From Sphingomonas sp. PAMC26645 (GTDB lineage Bacteria > Pseudomonadota > Alphaproteobacteria > Sphingomonadales > Sphingomonadaceae): 64,000 nt of DNA. Positions 53,061 to 63,300 of this stretch are shown piece by piece (within the stretch, counting starts at the first letter, position 1; every line of letters begins with the position of its first letter). Both the position numbers and the translations under genes were made by a program. The stretch covers positions 2,579,001 to 2,643,000 of the forward strand of contig NZ_CP039249.1 in the NCBI RefSeq assembly GCF_004795835.1, in the 5' to 3' direction. The notes under the pieces are model-generated. The model did no database searches and had not been told where the DNA came from. It worked only from the letters and a program-made list of their open reading frames with translations.

Positions 53061-55136
53061 TTGCGCTTGACCCTTGCCCTCCTCCTGCTCGCGGCAACGC
53101 CAGCCCTCGCCCAGCAACAACCGGCCGCCCCCGTGCCCGACGGCCCGACCCGCAGCTTCACCGGGAGCGACCTGTTCGGCCTGACGATCGCGGCCGATCC
53201 GCAGATCAGCCCGGACGGCAAGACGATCGTCTATGTCCGCCGCACCGGCGACGTGATGACCGACACGATGAAGTCCTCGCTCTGGCTGATCGACGTCGCG
53301 AGCGGCCGCCAGACGCCGTTCGCCACGGACGGCAGCAGCCCGCGCTGGTCGCCCGATGGTTTGCGCATCGCCTATGCCGCACGCGACGGCGAAGGATCGC
53401 AGCTGTTCGTCCGCTGGATCGGCGGAGCCCAAAGCGCGCGGATCACGAGCTTCCCCGGCGATCCGCAGGCGCTCGCGTGGTCGCCCGACGGCACCAAGCT
53501 CGCGTACATCGCGACGGTAGCAGGCGAGGGGACCAAGCTCGGTACGCAGCCGCCCAAGCCCGAAGGCGCCAAATGGGCCGAGCCGCTGACGATCATCGAC
53601 CGGGTCAACTACCGCAACGACGGGCCGGGCTATGTAAAGCCGGGCTACGACCATCTCTTCGTGGTCGGCGCCGACGGGGGCGCGGCTCGGCAGCTGACAT
53701 ACGGCAAGTTCGACGATGGCGGCCCGCTGTCTTGGACGCCCGACGGTCGCAGCATCGTCTTCGCCGCGATCCGCGGGCCCGCCGCCGACCGCCAGGTGAT
53801 GAACTCCGACGTGATCGCGGTCGATGCGACGAGCGGCACGATGCGGACGCTGACCACGCGTGACGGTCCCGACGCGCAGCCGCGGGTATCCCCTGACGGT
53901 TCGAAGATCGCGTGGCTCGGCTTCGACGACAAGCGCCGCAGCTACGAGAACACGCAGCTCTATGTCGGCGACCGCGACGCGGCCTCGCCCCGCTCGCTGA
54001 CCGCCACGCTCGACCGCGCGATCGAGGACGCGGTGTGGTCCGCCGACGGCCGCAGCCTGTATGCGAGCTACGACGATCACGGCCAGCGCCGCGTCGCGCG
54101 GATGGGAGTCGATGGCCGCGTCACGCCGCTGATCGACAACGTCGCGGGTGGCGGGCTCGACCGGCCCTATACCGGCGGCGAGTTCTCGGTCTCGAAGGGC
54201 GGGACGATCGCCTATACCGGTGGCGATGCGAGCGCCCCCGCCGACGTCTGGGTGCTGGCGGGCGGAAAGCCGCGCCGCCTGACGACGCTCAACGCAGTGC
54301 TGACCGGATCGAAGGCGCTAGCGCAGGTCCGAAAGATTGCGGTAACCGCGCCCGATGGTCGGCCGATCGACGCCTGGCTCGCCACCCCGCCGGGACGTGC
54401 CGCAGGCCAGCGCGTGCCGCTGATCCTCGAAATCCACGGCGGCCCGAACGCCGCCTACGGCCCCGGCTTCGCGACCGACATGCAGCTCTACGCCGCGGCC
54501 GGATACGCCGTGCTCTGGACCAACCCGCGCGGCTCGACCTCCTACGGCGCGGAGTTCGCAAACCTGATCGACAAGACCTACCCCGCCGCGGACTATGACG
54601 ACCTGATCGCCTCGGTCGACGCGGCGATCAAGGACGGGACCGCCGATCCGGACAATCTGTTCGTGACCGGCGGTTCGGGCGGCGGGCTGTTGACCGCGTG
54701 GATCGTCGGCAAGACCGACCGGTTCAAGGCCGCCGCGACGCAGAAGCCGGTGATCAACTGGATCAGCGAGGCGCTGACGATGGACAACACGCTGTTCACC
54801 TCGCGCTACTGGTTCACCAAGCTGCCGTGGGAGGATCCGATGAGCTATTGGAACCGCTCGCCGCTAAGCCTGGTCGGCAACGTCAAGACGCCGACCTTGG
54901 TCGTGGTCGGTGGCGACGATTACCGGACGCCGGTCAGCGAATCCGAGCAATATTACGCGGCGCTGCAGATCCGCGGCGTGCCGACCGCGCTGGTGAAGGT
55001 GCCGGGCGCGAGCCACGGTGGCCTCGCCGCTCGCCCGTCGCAATCGGCGGCGAAAGCGTCGGCGATCATCGCCTGGTTCGATCGATACCGGAAGCCGGCA
55101 GGTGCAACGACGCCGGCGCAGGGAGCAGCACAATGA
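53061..55136 (+). CDS. S9-family serine peptidase (dipeptidyl/acylaminoacyl peptidase type), exported
   Basis: A 691-residue exported peptidase. Signal peptide residues 1-18 (cleavage after PALA). A WD/PD40-like beta-propeller (repeats such as PQISPDGKTIVYV, SPDGLRIAYAA, PDGSKIAW) covers about 40-380; the alpha/beta-hydrolase domain has nucleophile Ser539 in GGSGGG and the His in ASHGG near residue 660. It trims oligopeptides in the periplasm. It begins with TTG preceded by AAGGAG, and its stop overlaps the next gene (ATGA). Confidence 0.9.
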   Translation: MRLTLALLLLAATPALAQQQPAAPVPDGPTRSFTGSDLFGLTIAADPQISPDGKTIVYVRRTGDVMTDTMKSSLWLIDVASGRQTPFATDGSSPRWSPDGLRIAYAARDGEGSQLFVRWIGGAQSARITSFPGDPQALAWSPDGTKLAYIATVAGEGTKLGTQPPKPEGAKWAEPLTIIDRVNYRNDGPGYVKPGYDHLFVVGADGGAARQLTYGKFDDGGPLSWTPDGRSIVFAAIRGPAADRQVMNSDVIAVDATSGTMRTLTTRDGPDAQPRVSPDGSKIAWLGFDDKRRSYENTQLYVGDRDAASPRSLTATLDRAIEDAVWSADGRSLYASYDDHGQRRVARMGVDGRVTPLIDNVAGGGLDRPYTGGEFSVSKGGTIAYTGGDASAPADVWVLAGGKPRRLTTLNAVLTGSKALAQVRKIAVTAPDGRPIDAWLATPPGRAAGQRVPLILEIHGGPNAAYGPGFATDMQLYAAAGYAVLWTNPRGSTSYGAEFANLIDKTYPAADYDDLIASVDAAIKDGTADPDNLFVTGGSGGGLLTAWIVGKTDRFKAAATQKPVINWISEALTMDNTLFTSRYWFTKLPWEDPMSYWNRSPLSLVGNVKTPTLVVVGGDDYRTPVSESEQYYAALQIRGVPTALVKVPGASHGGLAARPSQSAAKASAIIAWFDRYRKPAGATTPAQGAAQ

Positions 55137-57241
55137 CGATACGGTACATGATGCTGGCCGGCGTTGCGCTGGTCTCGACCGCGGCGGTCGCGCAGGTCCA
55201 GCCACCGCGTGTCGCGAAGAAGCCGTTCCAGGTGACGTCGCCCAACGGCGCGCGTGAGGACGATTATTACTGGCTGCGCGACGACACGCGGAACAACCCC
55301 GCGATGCTCGCCTATCTCGCCGCGGAGGACGCCTACGCGGATGCGCAACTCGCGTCGCTGAAGCCACTCCAGGCCAAGCTCTACGAAGAGACCGTCTCGC
55401 ATATCAAGCAGGACGACAGCTCGGTCCCGTATGCGAAGAACGGCTATTATTATGGCTCGCGGTTCCAGACCGGGGCCGATTACCCTATCCTGGAGCGCCG
55501 CAAGGGAAGCCGCACCGCGCCCGCCGAAACGCTGTTCGACGAGCCGGCGATGGCGAAGGGCCACAGCTTTTTCGCGCTGAGCGACTGGGCGGTAAGCCCC
55601 GACAACCGCCGCGTCGCCTGGGCCGAGGACACCGTCGGGCGTCGCCAATACGTGCTCAAGGCGAAGGACCTCGCGACCGGTGCTACGATCGCCGACACGC
55701 TCTCGAACATCGAGCCGAACGTCGTTTGGGCGGACGACAACAAGACCGTGCTGTACGTCGAGAAAGACCCGGTCACGCTACGCGGCTACCGCGTGAAGGC
55801 GCACGTCCTCGGCACGCCCGTCGCCAATGATCGGCTGCTGTACGAGGAGAAGGACGACACCTATTCGATGGGCGTCTCGCGCACCGCCGACGACAAGTTC
55901 GTCTGCATCGGCGTGAGCAGCACGGTCAGCGACGAGCAACGATGCGCACCGGCCGCCGCGCCGACGAACTTCACGATCGTCGCATCGCGTGCGCGGGAGT
56001 TTCGCTACAGCGCGGATCATATCGGCAACCGCTGGATCATCCGCACCAACAAGGCCGCGAAGAACTACAAGCTCGTCACCGTCGCCGACTTCGATCTGGC
56101 CAAGGGCACAGCCGCATGGCGCGACCTGACGCCAGCCAGCGACACCGTCTTCATCGAAGGCTTCAAGCCGTTCGACGGGTTCGTCGCGATCGACCAGCGC
56201 GAGGGCGGCAACCGCATGATCCGCGTCCTGAACGATGCGGGCAAGTCCACGCCGGTGACGGCCGACGAGCCCGCCTATCGCATGTCGCTCGACGTCAACG
56301 AGGAGACCGCGACGCCGTGGGTCCGCTACACCTACGGCTCGCTGGTCACGCCGACCACGACCTACGAGGTCAACGCCAAGACCGGCGAGCGCCGAGTATT
56401 GAAGGTAGCCCCGGTGCCGGGCTACGACCCCGCGAAATACGTCACCGAACGGGTCTGGGCGCCCGCGCGGGACGGCACGCGGATCCCCGTGTCGCTGGTC
56501 TACGCCAAGGGAACCAAGCGAGACGGCACCGCACCGCTCTTCCAATACGCCTATGGCAGCTACGGAATCTCAAGCGATCCGGGCGTCGACCCCGGTCGCA
56601 TCGGCCTGCTCGATCGCGGCGTGATCTACGCGATCGCGCATATCCGCGGCGGGCAGGAGATGGGCCGCGGCTGGTATGACGACGGCCATCTGCTCAACAA
56701 GAAGAACAGCTTCACCGACTTCATCGACGTCACCCGCTATCTCGTCGCGCAGAAATATGCCGCCAAGGACCGCGTCGCGGCGATGGGCGGCAGCGCGGGC
56801 GGGCTGCTGATGGGCGGCGTCGCGAACATGGCGCCGGCCGACTACAAGCTCATCATCGCGCAGGTGCCGTTCGTCGACGTGGTCACGACGATGCTCGACG
56901 CGTCAATCCCGCTGACCACCTTCGAGTACGACGAATGGGGCAACCCCGCGCAGAAGGCCTCGTACGATTACATGCTGAGCTATTCGCCGTACGACAACGT
57001 CAAGGCGAAGGCGTATCCGGCGATGTATGTCGGCACCGGGCTGTGGGACAGTCAGGTGCAATATTACGAGCCGACCAAGTGGGTCGCCAAGCTCCGCGAA
57101 CTCAAGACCGACACGAACCCGCTGCTGTTCCGCGTCAACATGGAGGCAGGCCATGGCGGCAAGTCGGGCCGGTTCGAGCGCTATCGCCAGAACTCCGAGT
57201 GGCAGGCGTTCATGCTGCAACAACTCGGCCTCGCGAAATAG
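55133..57241 (+). CDS. S9A prolyl oligopeptidase/oligopeptidase B-like, exported
   Basis: A 702-residue exported peptidase with a signal peptide cleaving near AAVAQ (residue 21). The beta-propeller spans about 80-430; the catalytic domain has Ser554 in GGSAGG, the Asp in GLWDSQVQYYEP and His in AGHGGKSGRFERY, features of oligopeptidase B/PtrB. These cleave short peptides after basic or proline residues. It is coupled to the first S9 gene through ATGA. A larger reading upstream is out of context. No acquisition genes are adjacent. Confidence 0.9.
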   Translation: MTIRYMMLAGVALVSTAAVAQVQPPRVAKKPFQVTSPNGAREDDYYWLRDDTRNNPAMLAYLAAEDAYADAQLASLKPLQAKLYEETVSHIKQDDSSVPYAKNGYYYGSRFQTGADYPILERRKGSRTAPAETLFDEPAMAKGHSFFALSDWAVSPDNRRVAWAEDTVGRRQYVLKAKDLATGATIADTLSNIEPNVVWADDNKTVLYVEKDPVTLRGYRVKAHVLGTPVANDRLLYEEKDDTYSMGVSRTADDKFVCIGVSSTVSDEQRCAPAAAPTNFTIVASRAREFRYSADHIGNRWIIRTNKAAKNYKLVTVADFDLAKGTAAWRDLTPASDTVFIEGFKPFDGFVAIDQREGGNRMIRVLNDAGKSTPVTADEPAYRMSLDVNEETATPWVRYTYGSLVTPTTTYEVNAKTGERRVLKVAPVPGYDPAKYVTERVWAPARDGTRIPVSLVYAKGTKRDGTAPLFQYAYGSYGISSDPGVDPGRIGLLDRGVIYAIAHIRGGQEMGRGWYDDGHLLNKKNSFTDFIDVTRYLVAQKYAAKDRVAAMGGSAGGLLMGGVANMAPADYKLIIAQVPFVDVVTTMLDASIPLTTFEYDEWGNPAQKASYDYMLSYSPYDNVKAKAYPAMYVGTGLWDSQVQYYEPTKWVAKLRELKTDTNPLLFRVNMEAGHGGKSGRFERYRQNSEWQAFMLQQLGLAK

Positions 57242-57317
57242 CACGGCCGTTGGCACGCGACCCAAAGCAGGGTACCGAACACGCGGGGCGCGGCTTCGAG
57301 CCGTTTCCCGTGATCGC

Positions 57318-57505
57318 GTCGGTGCCCGGAAGGGCTTGATTGGGAATGCGGTGCGGACGGTTCGCCGTCCCATGCCGCGGCTGTCCCTGCAACTGTAAGC
57401 GGTGAGCGAGACGCACGAGCCCTTTTCGCGAGGGCAGCCACTGGGTCGACGACCTGGGAAGGCGTGGCGAGGAGCTTTGACCCGCGAGCCAGGAGACCTG
57501 CCGGC
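57318..57505 (+). ncRNA. cobalamin riboswitch 1 (upstream of NiCoT permease)
   Basis: Typical B12-aptamer blocks in order: CGGTGCC...GGGCTT, TGGGAATGCGGTGC, GCCGCGGCTGTCCCTGCAAC with TGTAAGCGGTGAGCGAG, GCCACTGG, TGGGAAGGC, and the B12 box GCGAGCCAGGAGACCTGCC (57484-57502). It is 60 bases past the peptidase gene and its output is a terminator next to the NiCoT start. The same core occurs at 59000-59183. Confidence 0.93.
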
Positions 57506-57667
57506 GTCTGGTCGCTCTTGTCCCGGTCCAGGGGGTGGCCGAGGCACGGTGAACGCCGCCTGCGTGACACTGGCTGAGCGACGACCATGTGGCGGGGGCC
57601 GCATCGGCGTCGTGCGTCGGCCGCTCATGGCGTCCGGTCGTCGTATGTCCCGGCCGTTCGCGGCAGG

Positions 57668-57699
57668 CCCCGGTCCTCGTCGGACGCTGCGGGGTTTTT
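57668..57699 (+). terminator. intrinsic terminator of riboswitch 1, 3 bases before the NiCoT start
   Basis: CCCCG-GTCC (57668-57676) pairs with GGAC and CGGGG (57682-57694) with a GCTG bulge and TCGTC loop, followed by TTTTT (57695-57699). The ATG is at 57702. Placed after the aptamer, it is the natural expression platform: B12 binding should favour this hairpin and stop transcription. Confidence 0.7.
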
Positions 57700-57701
57700 G
57701 C

Positions 57702-58751
57702 ATGACGACTTTGACGATGGAACGACCGACGCGGGGTTCGACACGAAAGCGCATCGGCTGGATGTTCGCAGGCTTGGTCGCGGCCAACATCGCCGCATGG
57801 TGTTGGGCGTTCTCGCTGTTCCACGCGCAACCGCTGATGCTGGGCACCGCGCTGCTCGCCTGGGGCCTCGGCCTTCGCCATGCTGTCGACGCCGATCACA
57901 TCGCGGCAATCGACAATGTGACGCGCAAGCTCATGCAGGACGGCCAGCGCCCGATCGCGGTCGGCTTCTGGTTCGCGATCGGTCATTCGGGGATCGTGCT
58001 GATCGCGGCCGTCGCGATCGCATTGACCGCCAATGCGCTGTCGCAGTTTGAGGCATTCAAGCAAGTCGGCGGGGTGGTCGCGACCGTCATCTCAGCCGTG
58101 TTCCTGTTCACGATCGCCGCGATGAACCTGATCATCCTCCGCTCGGTGTGGCGCACCTTCGGCCATGTCCGGGGCGGCGGCACCTATGTCGAGGAGGACC
58201 TCGACCTCCTCCTCGGCAACCGCGGGCTGCTCGCACGTCTGTTCCGCCCGATGTTCCGGCTGGTCACGCGGAGCTGGCACATGGCGCCACTCGGCTTCCT
58301 GTTTGGCCTGGGTTTCGACACGGCGACGGAGGTCGCGATCCTCGGCCTCTCCGCAAGCCAGGCCACCGACGGTCTCTCGATCGGTGTCATCCTCGTCCTC
58401 CCGGTGCTGTTCGCCACCGGCATGGCGTTGGTCGATACCGCCGACGGCGTCGTCATGCTCGGCGCCTATGAATGGGCGTTCGTGAAGCCGATCCGCAAGC
58501 TCTACTACAACATCACCATCACGCTGATCTCCGCGATCGTTGCGATCGCGATCGGCGGTATCGAGACGCTGGCGCTGCTCGGATCGAAGCTCGGCTACAC
58601 CGGCGGCATATGGGACGTCGCAACGGCGCTCGGCGAGAATTTCAACGGCCTCGGCTTCGCGATCATCGGCCTGTTCGTGCTCTGCTGGGTGCTGAGCTTC
58701 GCGATCTACCGCTGGAAACGCTTCGACGAGATCGAAGTCGTGCACGGATAG
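57702..58751 (+). CDS. NiCoT-family nickel/cobalt permease (HoxN/NixA type)
   Basis: A 349-residue inner-membrane transporter with about eight hydrophobic segments. The family signature RHAVDADHIAAIDN (about 59-72), the GHSG loop and LGFDTATEVAILG are present, all needed for Ni/Co transport in this family. Its B12 riboswitch argues for cobalt as the physiological substrate. The ATG at 57702 follows directly after the riboswitch terminator. Downstream is a CTCCCCC repeat, then the second riboswitch. Confidence 0.93.
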   Translation: MTTLTMERPTRGSTRKRIGWMFAGLVAANIAAWCWAFSLFHAQPLMLGTALLAWGLGLRHAVDADHIAAIDNVTRKLMQDGQRPIAVGFWFAIGHSGIVLIAAVAIALTANALSQFEAFKQVGGVVATVISAVFLFTIAAMNLIILRSVWRTFGHVRGGGTYVEEDLDLLLGNRGLLARLFRPMFRLVTRSWHMAPLGFLFGLGFDTATEVAILGLSASQATDGLSIGVILVLPVLFATGMALVDTADGVVMLGAYEWAFVKPIRKLYYNITITLISAIVAIAIGGIETLALLGSKLGYTGGIWDVATALGENFNGLGFAIIGLFVLCWVLSFAIYRWKRFDEIEVVHG

Positions 58752-58789
58752 GCTAGCTCTTCCGTTCCCCAAGCTCGACGCGCTTTCGA

Positions 58790-58917
58790 ATCCTCCCCCG
58801 CCAGGGGGAGGTGGCTGGCACTTGCCAGACGGAGGGGGAGGACGGCGATCACGTTTGTTCCGTGTACGCCCCCTCCGTCACCTCCGGTGCCACCTCCCCC
58901 TGGCGGGGGAGGATCGA
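58790..58917. repeat. CTCCCCC-type intergenic repeat, full copy 3
   Basis: About 128 bases with GGTGGCTGGCACTTGCCAGA and CCCTCCGTCACCTCCGGTGCC blocks between hairpins of CCTCCCCC and GGGGGAGG. Same orientation as 18974-19101. It fills the space between the NiCoT gene and the second riboswitch and could end the NiCoT transcript. The 82 bases after it, up to 59000, show nothing else. Confidence 0.88.
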
Positions 58918-58999
58918 AAACTAGCGATATGCGAATTGGCAGTCCCGCTAAACTGCTCTAACCCACCCCCGAGGCTCGGTTTCACCGAACCTCACAGAT

Positions 59000-59183
59000 C
59001 GCGCCGGTGCCCTTCGGGGCTTGAATGGGAATGCGGTGCGGGAGTTCCTCCCAATGCCGCGGCTGTCCCTGCAACTGTAAGCGGTGAGCGAGACGCACAC
59101 GCCCTTTACGCAAGGGCAGCCACTGGGGAAACCTGGGAAGGCGTACGTCGAGCCTCGACCCGCGAGCCAGGAGACCTGCCAGC
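59000..59183 (+). ncRNA. cobalamin riboswitch 2 (upstream of cobW-cobN-cobG)
   Basis: The aptamer blocks match copy 1 almost base for base: CGGTGCCC, TGGGAATGCGGTGCG, GCGGCTGTCCCTGCAACTGT with AAGCGGTGAGCGAGACGCAC, GCCACTGGGG, TGGGAAGGC and the B12 box GCGAGCCAGGAGACCTGCC (59162-59180). Sequence similarity continues about 60 bases past the aptamer. No U-tract terminator is seen before cobW, so control is probably at translation. Confidence 0.93.
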
Positions 59184-59298
59184 GTTATGGTCGCTCTTGC
59201 TACGATCCAGGGGATGGTCGCGGCACGGTACTCCGTTTGAGCGACGAACGCGTGCGGCCCCGATGGTCGTGCGTGCGTGTGCTCGCAGGAGAATACCA

Positions 59299-60336
59299 AT
59301 GCCCGATCTTTCAAAGGTCCCCGTCACGATCGTCACCGGCTTTCTCGGAGCCGGCAAGACCACGCTCATCAGCCACCTGATCCGCAACGCGAGCGGCCGC
59401 CGTCTCGCCGTCGTCGTCAACGAATTCGGCACGCTCGGCATCGATGGCGATATCCTCAAGGGCTGCGCGATCCCCGATTGCCCGGCGGAGAACGTGATCG
59501 AGCTGGCGAACGGCTGCATCTGCTGCACGGTGGCGGATGATTTCATCCCGACCGTCGAGGCGCTCCTCGCGCTCGACCCGCGCCCCGATCACATCCTGAT
59601 CGAGACCTCCGGCCTCGCGCTGCCCAAGCCGCTGCTGAAGGCATTCGACTGGCCCGCAATCCGCTCGCGCATCACCGTCGACGGCGTCATCGCGCTCGCC
59701 GATGCGGAAGCCGTTGCCGCGGGCCGCTTCGCCCCCGACGTGGCCGCGCTCGACGCGCAACGTGCCGCCGACCCCAGCGTCGATCACGAGACGCCGCTCT
59801 CGGAAGTGTTCGAGGATCAGCTCGCCTGCGCTGATCTGGTGCTCCTGACTAAGGTCGATCTCGCCGGCCCCGAAGGCGTCGCCAAGGCACGCGCCGTCAT
59901 CACCGCGGAGTCCGCACGGCCGCTCCCGGTGATCGACCTGACCGACGGCATCATCGATCCTCGCGTGATCCTCGGCCTCAACGCCGCGGCCGAGGACGAT
60001 ATCGCCAGCCGCCCGTCGCATCACGACGGCGAGGACGATCACGAGCATGACGACTTCGACAGCGTCGTCGTCGAGCTTGGCGAAATCGCCGACCCCGCCG
60101 ACCTGACCGCGAAGATCGAGGCGCTCGCCCGCAGCGCCGACATCCTCCGCGTAAAGGGCTATGCCGCCGTCACCGGCAAGCCGATGCGCTTGCTCGTCCA
60201 GGCGGTCGGCGCGCGTGTCCGTACGCAGTACGACCGCCCGTGGCGGGCCGACGAACCGCGCCGCACGCAACTCGTGGTCATCGCCGAGCACGACCGGATC
60301 GACGAGGCCCGCATCAAGGCCGCGCTGAACGGCTGA
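59299..60336 (+). CDS. cobW: CobW-family GTPase, cobalt chaperone for CobN
   Basis: A 345-residue G3E GTPase: Walker A GFLGAGKTT at 14-22, the metal motif CICC at residues 73-76, and a His/Asp-rich linker (about 238-250, HHDGEDDHEHDD) that may buffer metal. The C-terminal CobW_C domain ends the protein. CobW proteins deliver Co(II) to the aerobic cobaltochelatase. AGGAG precedes the ATG at 59299. It is 8 bases before cobN and under riboswitch 2. Confidence 0.93.
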   Translation: MPDLSKVPVTIVTGFLGAGKTTLISHLIRNASGRRLAVVVNEFGTLGIDGDILKGCAIPDCPAENVIELANGCICCTVADDFIPTVEALLALDPRPDHILIETSGLALPKPLLKAFDWPAIRSRITVDGVIALADAEAVAAGRFAPDVAALDAQRAADPSVDHETPLSEVFEDQLACADLVLLTKVDLAGPEGVAKARAVITAESARPLPVIDLTDGIIDPRVILGLNAAAEDDIASRPSHHDGEDDHEHDDFDSVVVELGEIADPADLTAKIEALARSADILRVKGYAAVTGKPMRLLVQAVGARVRTQYDRPWRADEPRRTQLVVIAEHDRIDEARIKAALNG

Positions 60337-60344
60337 GGCCCACG

Positions 60345-63300
60345 ATGCACGTCGTCTTCCGCGATACCCACGGACTGGAGGAAAGCGCGGTCCCGCAGGA
60401 CCTCGCCCAATCCCCCGCGGACCTCGTCGTCCTCTCGTTCTCCGACGGTGACCTCGGCGCGTTCGCCGCGGGCTGGAAACGTGCGGATGTTGCTGGAAGC
60501 CGGTTGCCCTCGCTGCGCGTAGCGAACCTGACCGCGCTCCAGCACCCGCTCTCGGTCGACACCTACATCGAACAGACGCTCGCTGGCGCGAAGGGAATCC
60601 TGATCCGGCTGATCGGCGGACGCTCGTACTGGAGTTATGGCCTGCAACAGGTCGAGAACCTCGCGCGCGAGAAGGGCATCGCGCTAGCGGTTCTCGCCGC
60701 GGACGGTCGCATCGACACGCGCCTCGACGCAGCCTCGACGATCCCGCTCTCGACGCTCCGCCGCCTGGCCCATCTTTGCGACACCGGCGGCGCGGTCGCA
60801 GCTCAAGCGGCACTGGCACAGTTCGCGCTCGCGGCTGGCATTTACGCCGGCCCGGTCACCGGCGTCCGAGCGATCGCCGACGTCGGCGGCTGGCAGCCGC
60901 ATGACGGCGTGACGTGCCCGGCCGCATTCGCGCTCAACGCGAACCGCCCCCGCATCCTGATCGTCTTCTACCGCTCCTACCTGACCGCCGCCGACCTCCA
61001 CCCGATCGAAGCGCTTCATGCCGAACTGACCGCGAGAGGGTTCGACGTCATCGGCCTGTTCGCGCCCTCTTTGAAAGCTCCGGACGCCGCCGCCTGGACG
61101 AAACGCTGGGTCAAGACACTGGAACCCGCCGCGATCGTCAACGCCACCGCCTTTTCCGCACGCGGCGCCACCGACGCCACGCCTCTCGACGGCGCGGACG
61201 TCCCCGTCTTCCAGATCGCGCTCGCCACCTCCGACCGTGCCGCCTGGGCCGGTGCCACCCGAGGCCTGTCGCCCGCCGACCTCGCCATGCACGTCGTCCT
61301 CCCCGAAGTGGACGGTCGCCTCTTCGTCGGCGTCGCCAGCTTCAAGGAAGCCGCCGCGCGAGACGGCGACCTGGAATACACCCGCCGCGAACACCGCGCC
61401 GACCCAGCCCGCATCACCGCGATCGCCGCGCGCATCGAAGCGTGGACGAACCTCGCCAGCAAACCCATCGCCGACCACCGCCTCTCGATCGTCCTTTCGA
61501 CCTACCCCGGCAAGGCGTACCAGATGGCGCACGCCGTCGGCCTCGACGCACTCGCCTCCACGCAAGCGATCCTCGACGACCTCGCCGAAGCGGGCTACGC
61601 AATCACGCCCGACGCAACTGATCTCGCTACCTCACGCATTCACTGGCCGCTCGCCGAGTACCGCAAAGCCCTCGCACATCTTCCCGAAGCGCTCCGCAGC
61701 GATCTCCAGGAAAGCTGGGGCGACCCAACGGAAGACTTCGTCTTTACCGCGATCGACCAGGGCGGGGCACTGGTCGCTCTTCAACCCGAACGCGGCCGAA
61801 CCGAGCAACGCGCGGAAGAGTATCACGACCTCTTCCGCTGCCCCTGCCACGCCTATGTCGCCTTCTACCTCTGGCTCCGCACGCGCGGCACCGACGCGCT
61901 GGTCCATGTCGGCGCGCATGGCACGCTCGAATGGCTCCCCGGCAAGTCGGTCGCACTGTCCGATGCCTGCTGGCCCGAGGCTCTGACCGGCGCGATGCCC
62001 GTCATCTACCCGTTCATCGTCAACGATCCCGGCGAGGCGGCCCAAGCCAAGCGCCGCATCGGCGCAGTCACGCTCGGCCACGTCCCGCCACCGCTCGAAC
62101 GCACGCGCACCGGCGAAGGCTTAGGCCGCCTCGAAGCGCTGCTCGACGAATTCTCCAACGCCGACGGCCTCGACCCAGCCCGCCGCGACCGCCTGCAACG
62201 CGACATCCGCGACGAAGCCACCGCCACCGGCCTCGCCGCGACGCTGGGCCTCGACGACGCACAGTCCCAAGCCGACGCGATCACCCGCATCGACACGTTC
62301 GTCTGCGACGTGAAGGAGAGCCAGTATGGCGACGGGCTCCACATCTACGGCCGCGGCGAACACGGCGCAGCGGAGCGCCTCGGTCTCCTGTCGGCCCTCC
62401 AAGGCAAACGAGTCGCGTCCGGCCCGTCCGGCTCCCCGTGGCGAGGCCGCGCCGACGTCCTCCCCACCGGCCGCAACCTCTATACAACCGATCCCCGCGC
62501 AGTCCCGTCGCGCGCCGCGCATACCCAAGGCGTGAAGCTCGCCGACGAGCTCGTCCGTCGCCATCTGCAAGACCACGGCGACTACCCACGCAACCTCGTC
62601 GTCGACCTATGGGCCTCCGCGACGATGCGCACTGCCGGCGAGGAGTTCGCGATGGCGCTCCACCTGCTCGGCGCTGAACCTGTCTGGGACATGCAGTCCG
62701 ACCGCGTCACGGGCGTCGAAATCCTGCCACTGGCGAACTTCGACCGGCCCCGCATCGACGTCACCCTGCGCGTATCCGGCCTGTTCCGCGACGCCTTCCC
62801 GACGCTCTGCACGATGTTCGGCCAGACTGTTCGAGCCTTAGGCGCACGCGACGAGCCGCAGGACCGGAACCCGTTCGTCGGCAAGCCAGCCACCGCGCGC
62901 GTCTACGGCCCCGAACCCGGCCGCTACGGCCTCAGCATGGGTGACGCGGCCCAGACCTACACGCCGGAAGCGCGCCTGACCGCCGGCCAAGCATGGCTGT
63001 CCGCCTCCAGCCACGCGCTCGACGCCGATGGGGAAGGGGGCCAGGACAGCTTCGATCCCGCCGGCATCCGCGACCGGGTCGCCGCCGCCGACGCCTTCGT
63101 CCACGTCCAGGACCTGCCCGAAACCGACCTGCTTCTTGCCGCCGACTACGCCGCACACGAAGCCGGTTTCGCCGCCGCACAGGCGGTCGCCGGAGGCAGC
63201 GCCACGCTCTACCATCTCGACGCCCGCGATCCGAACCAGGCCAAGGCCCGCCCGCTTAACGAGGAGATCGCCCGCGTCGTCCACGCCCGCGCGGCACATC

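Noticed and set aside
52521..54080. 519-codon minus-strand ORF
   Set aside because: Spans the antisense of the P450 and S9 genes; no conserved motif.
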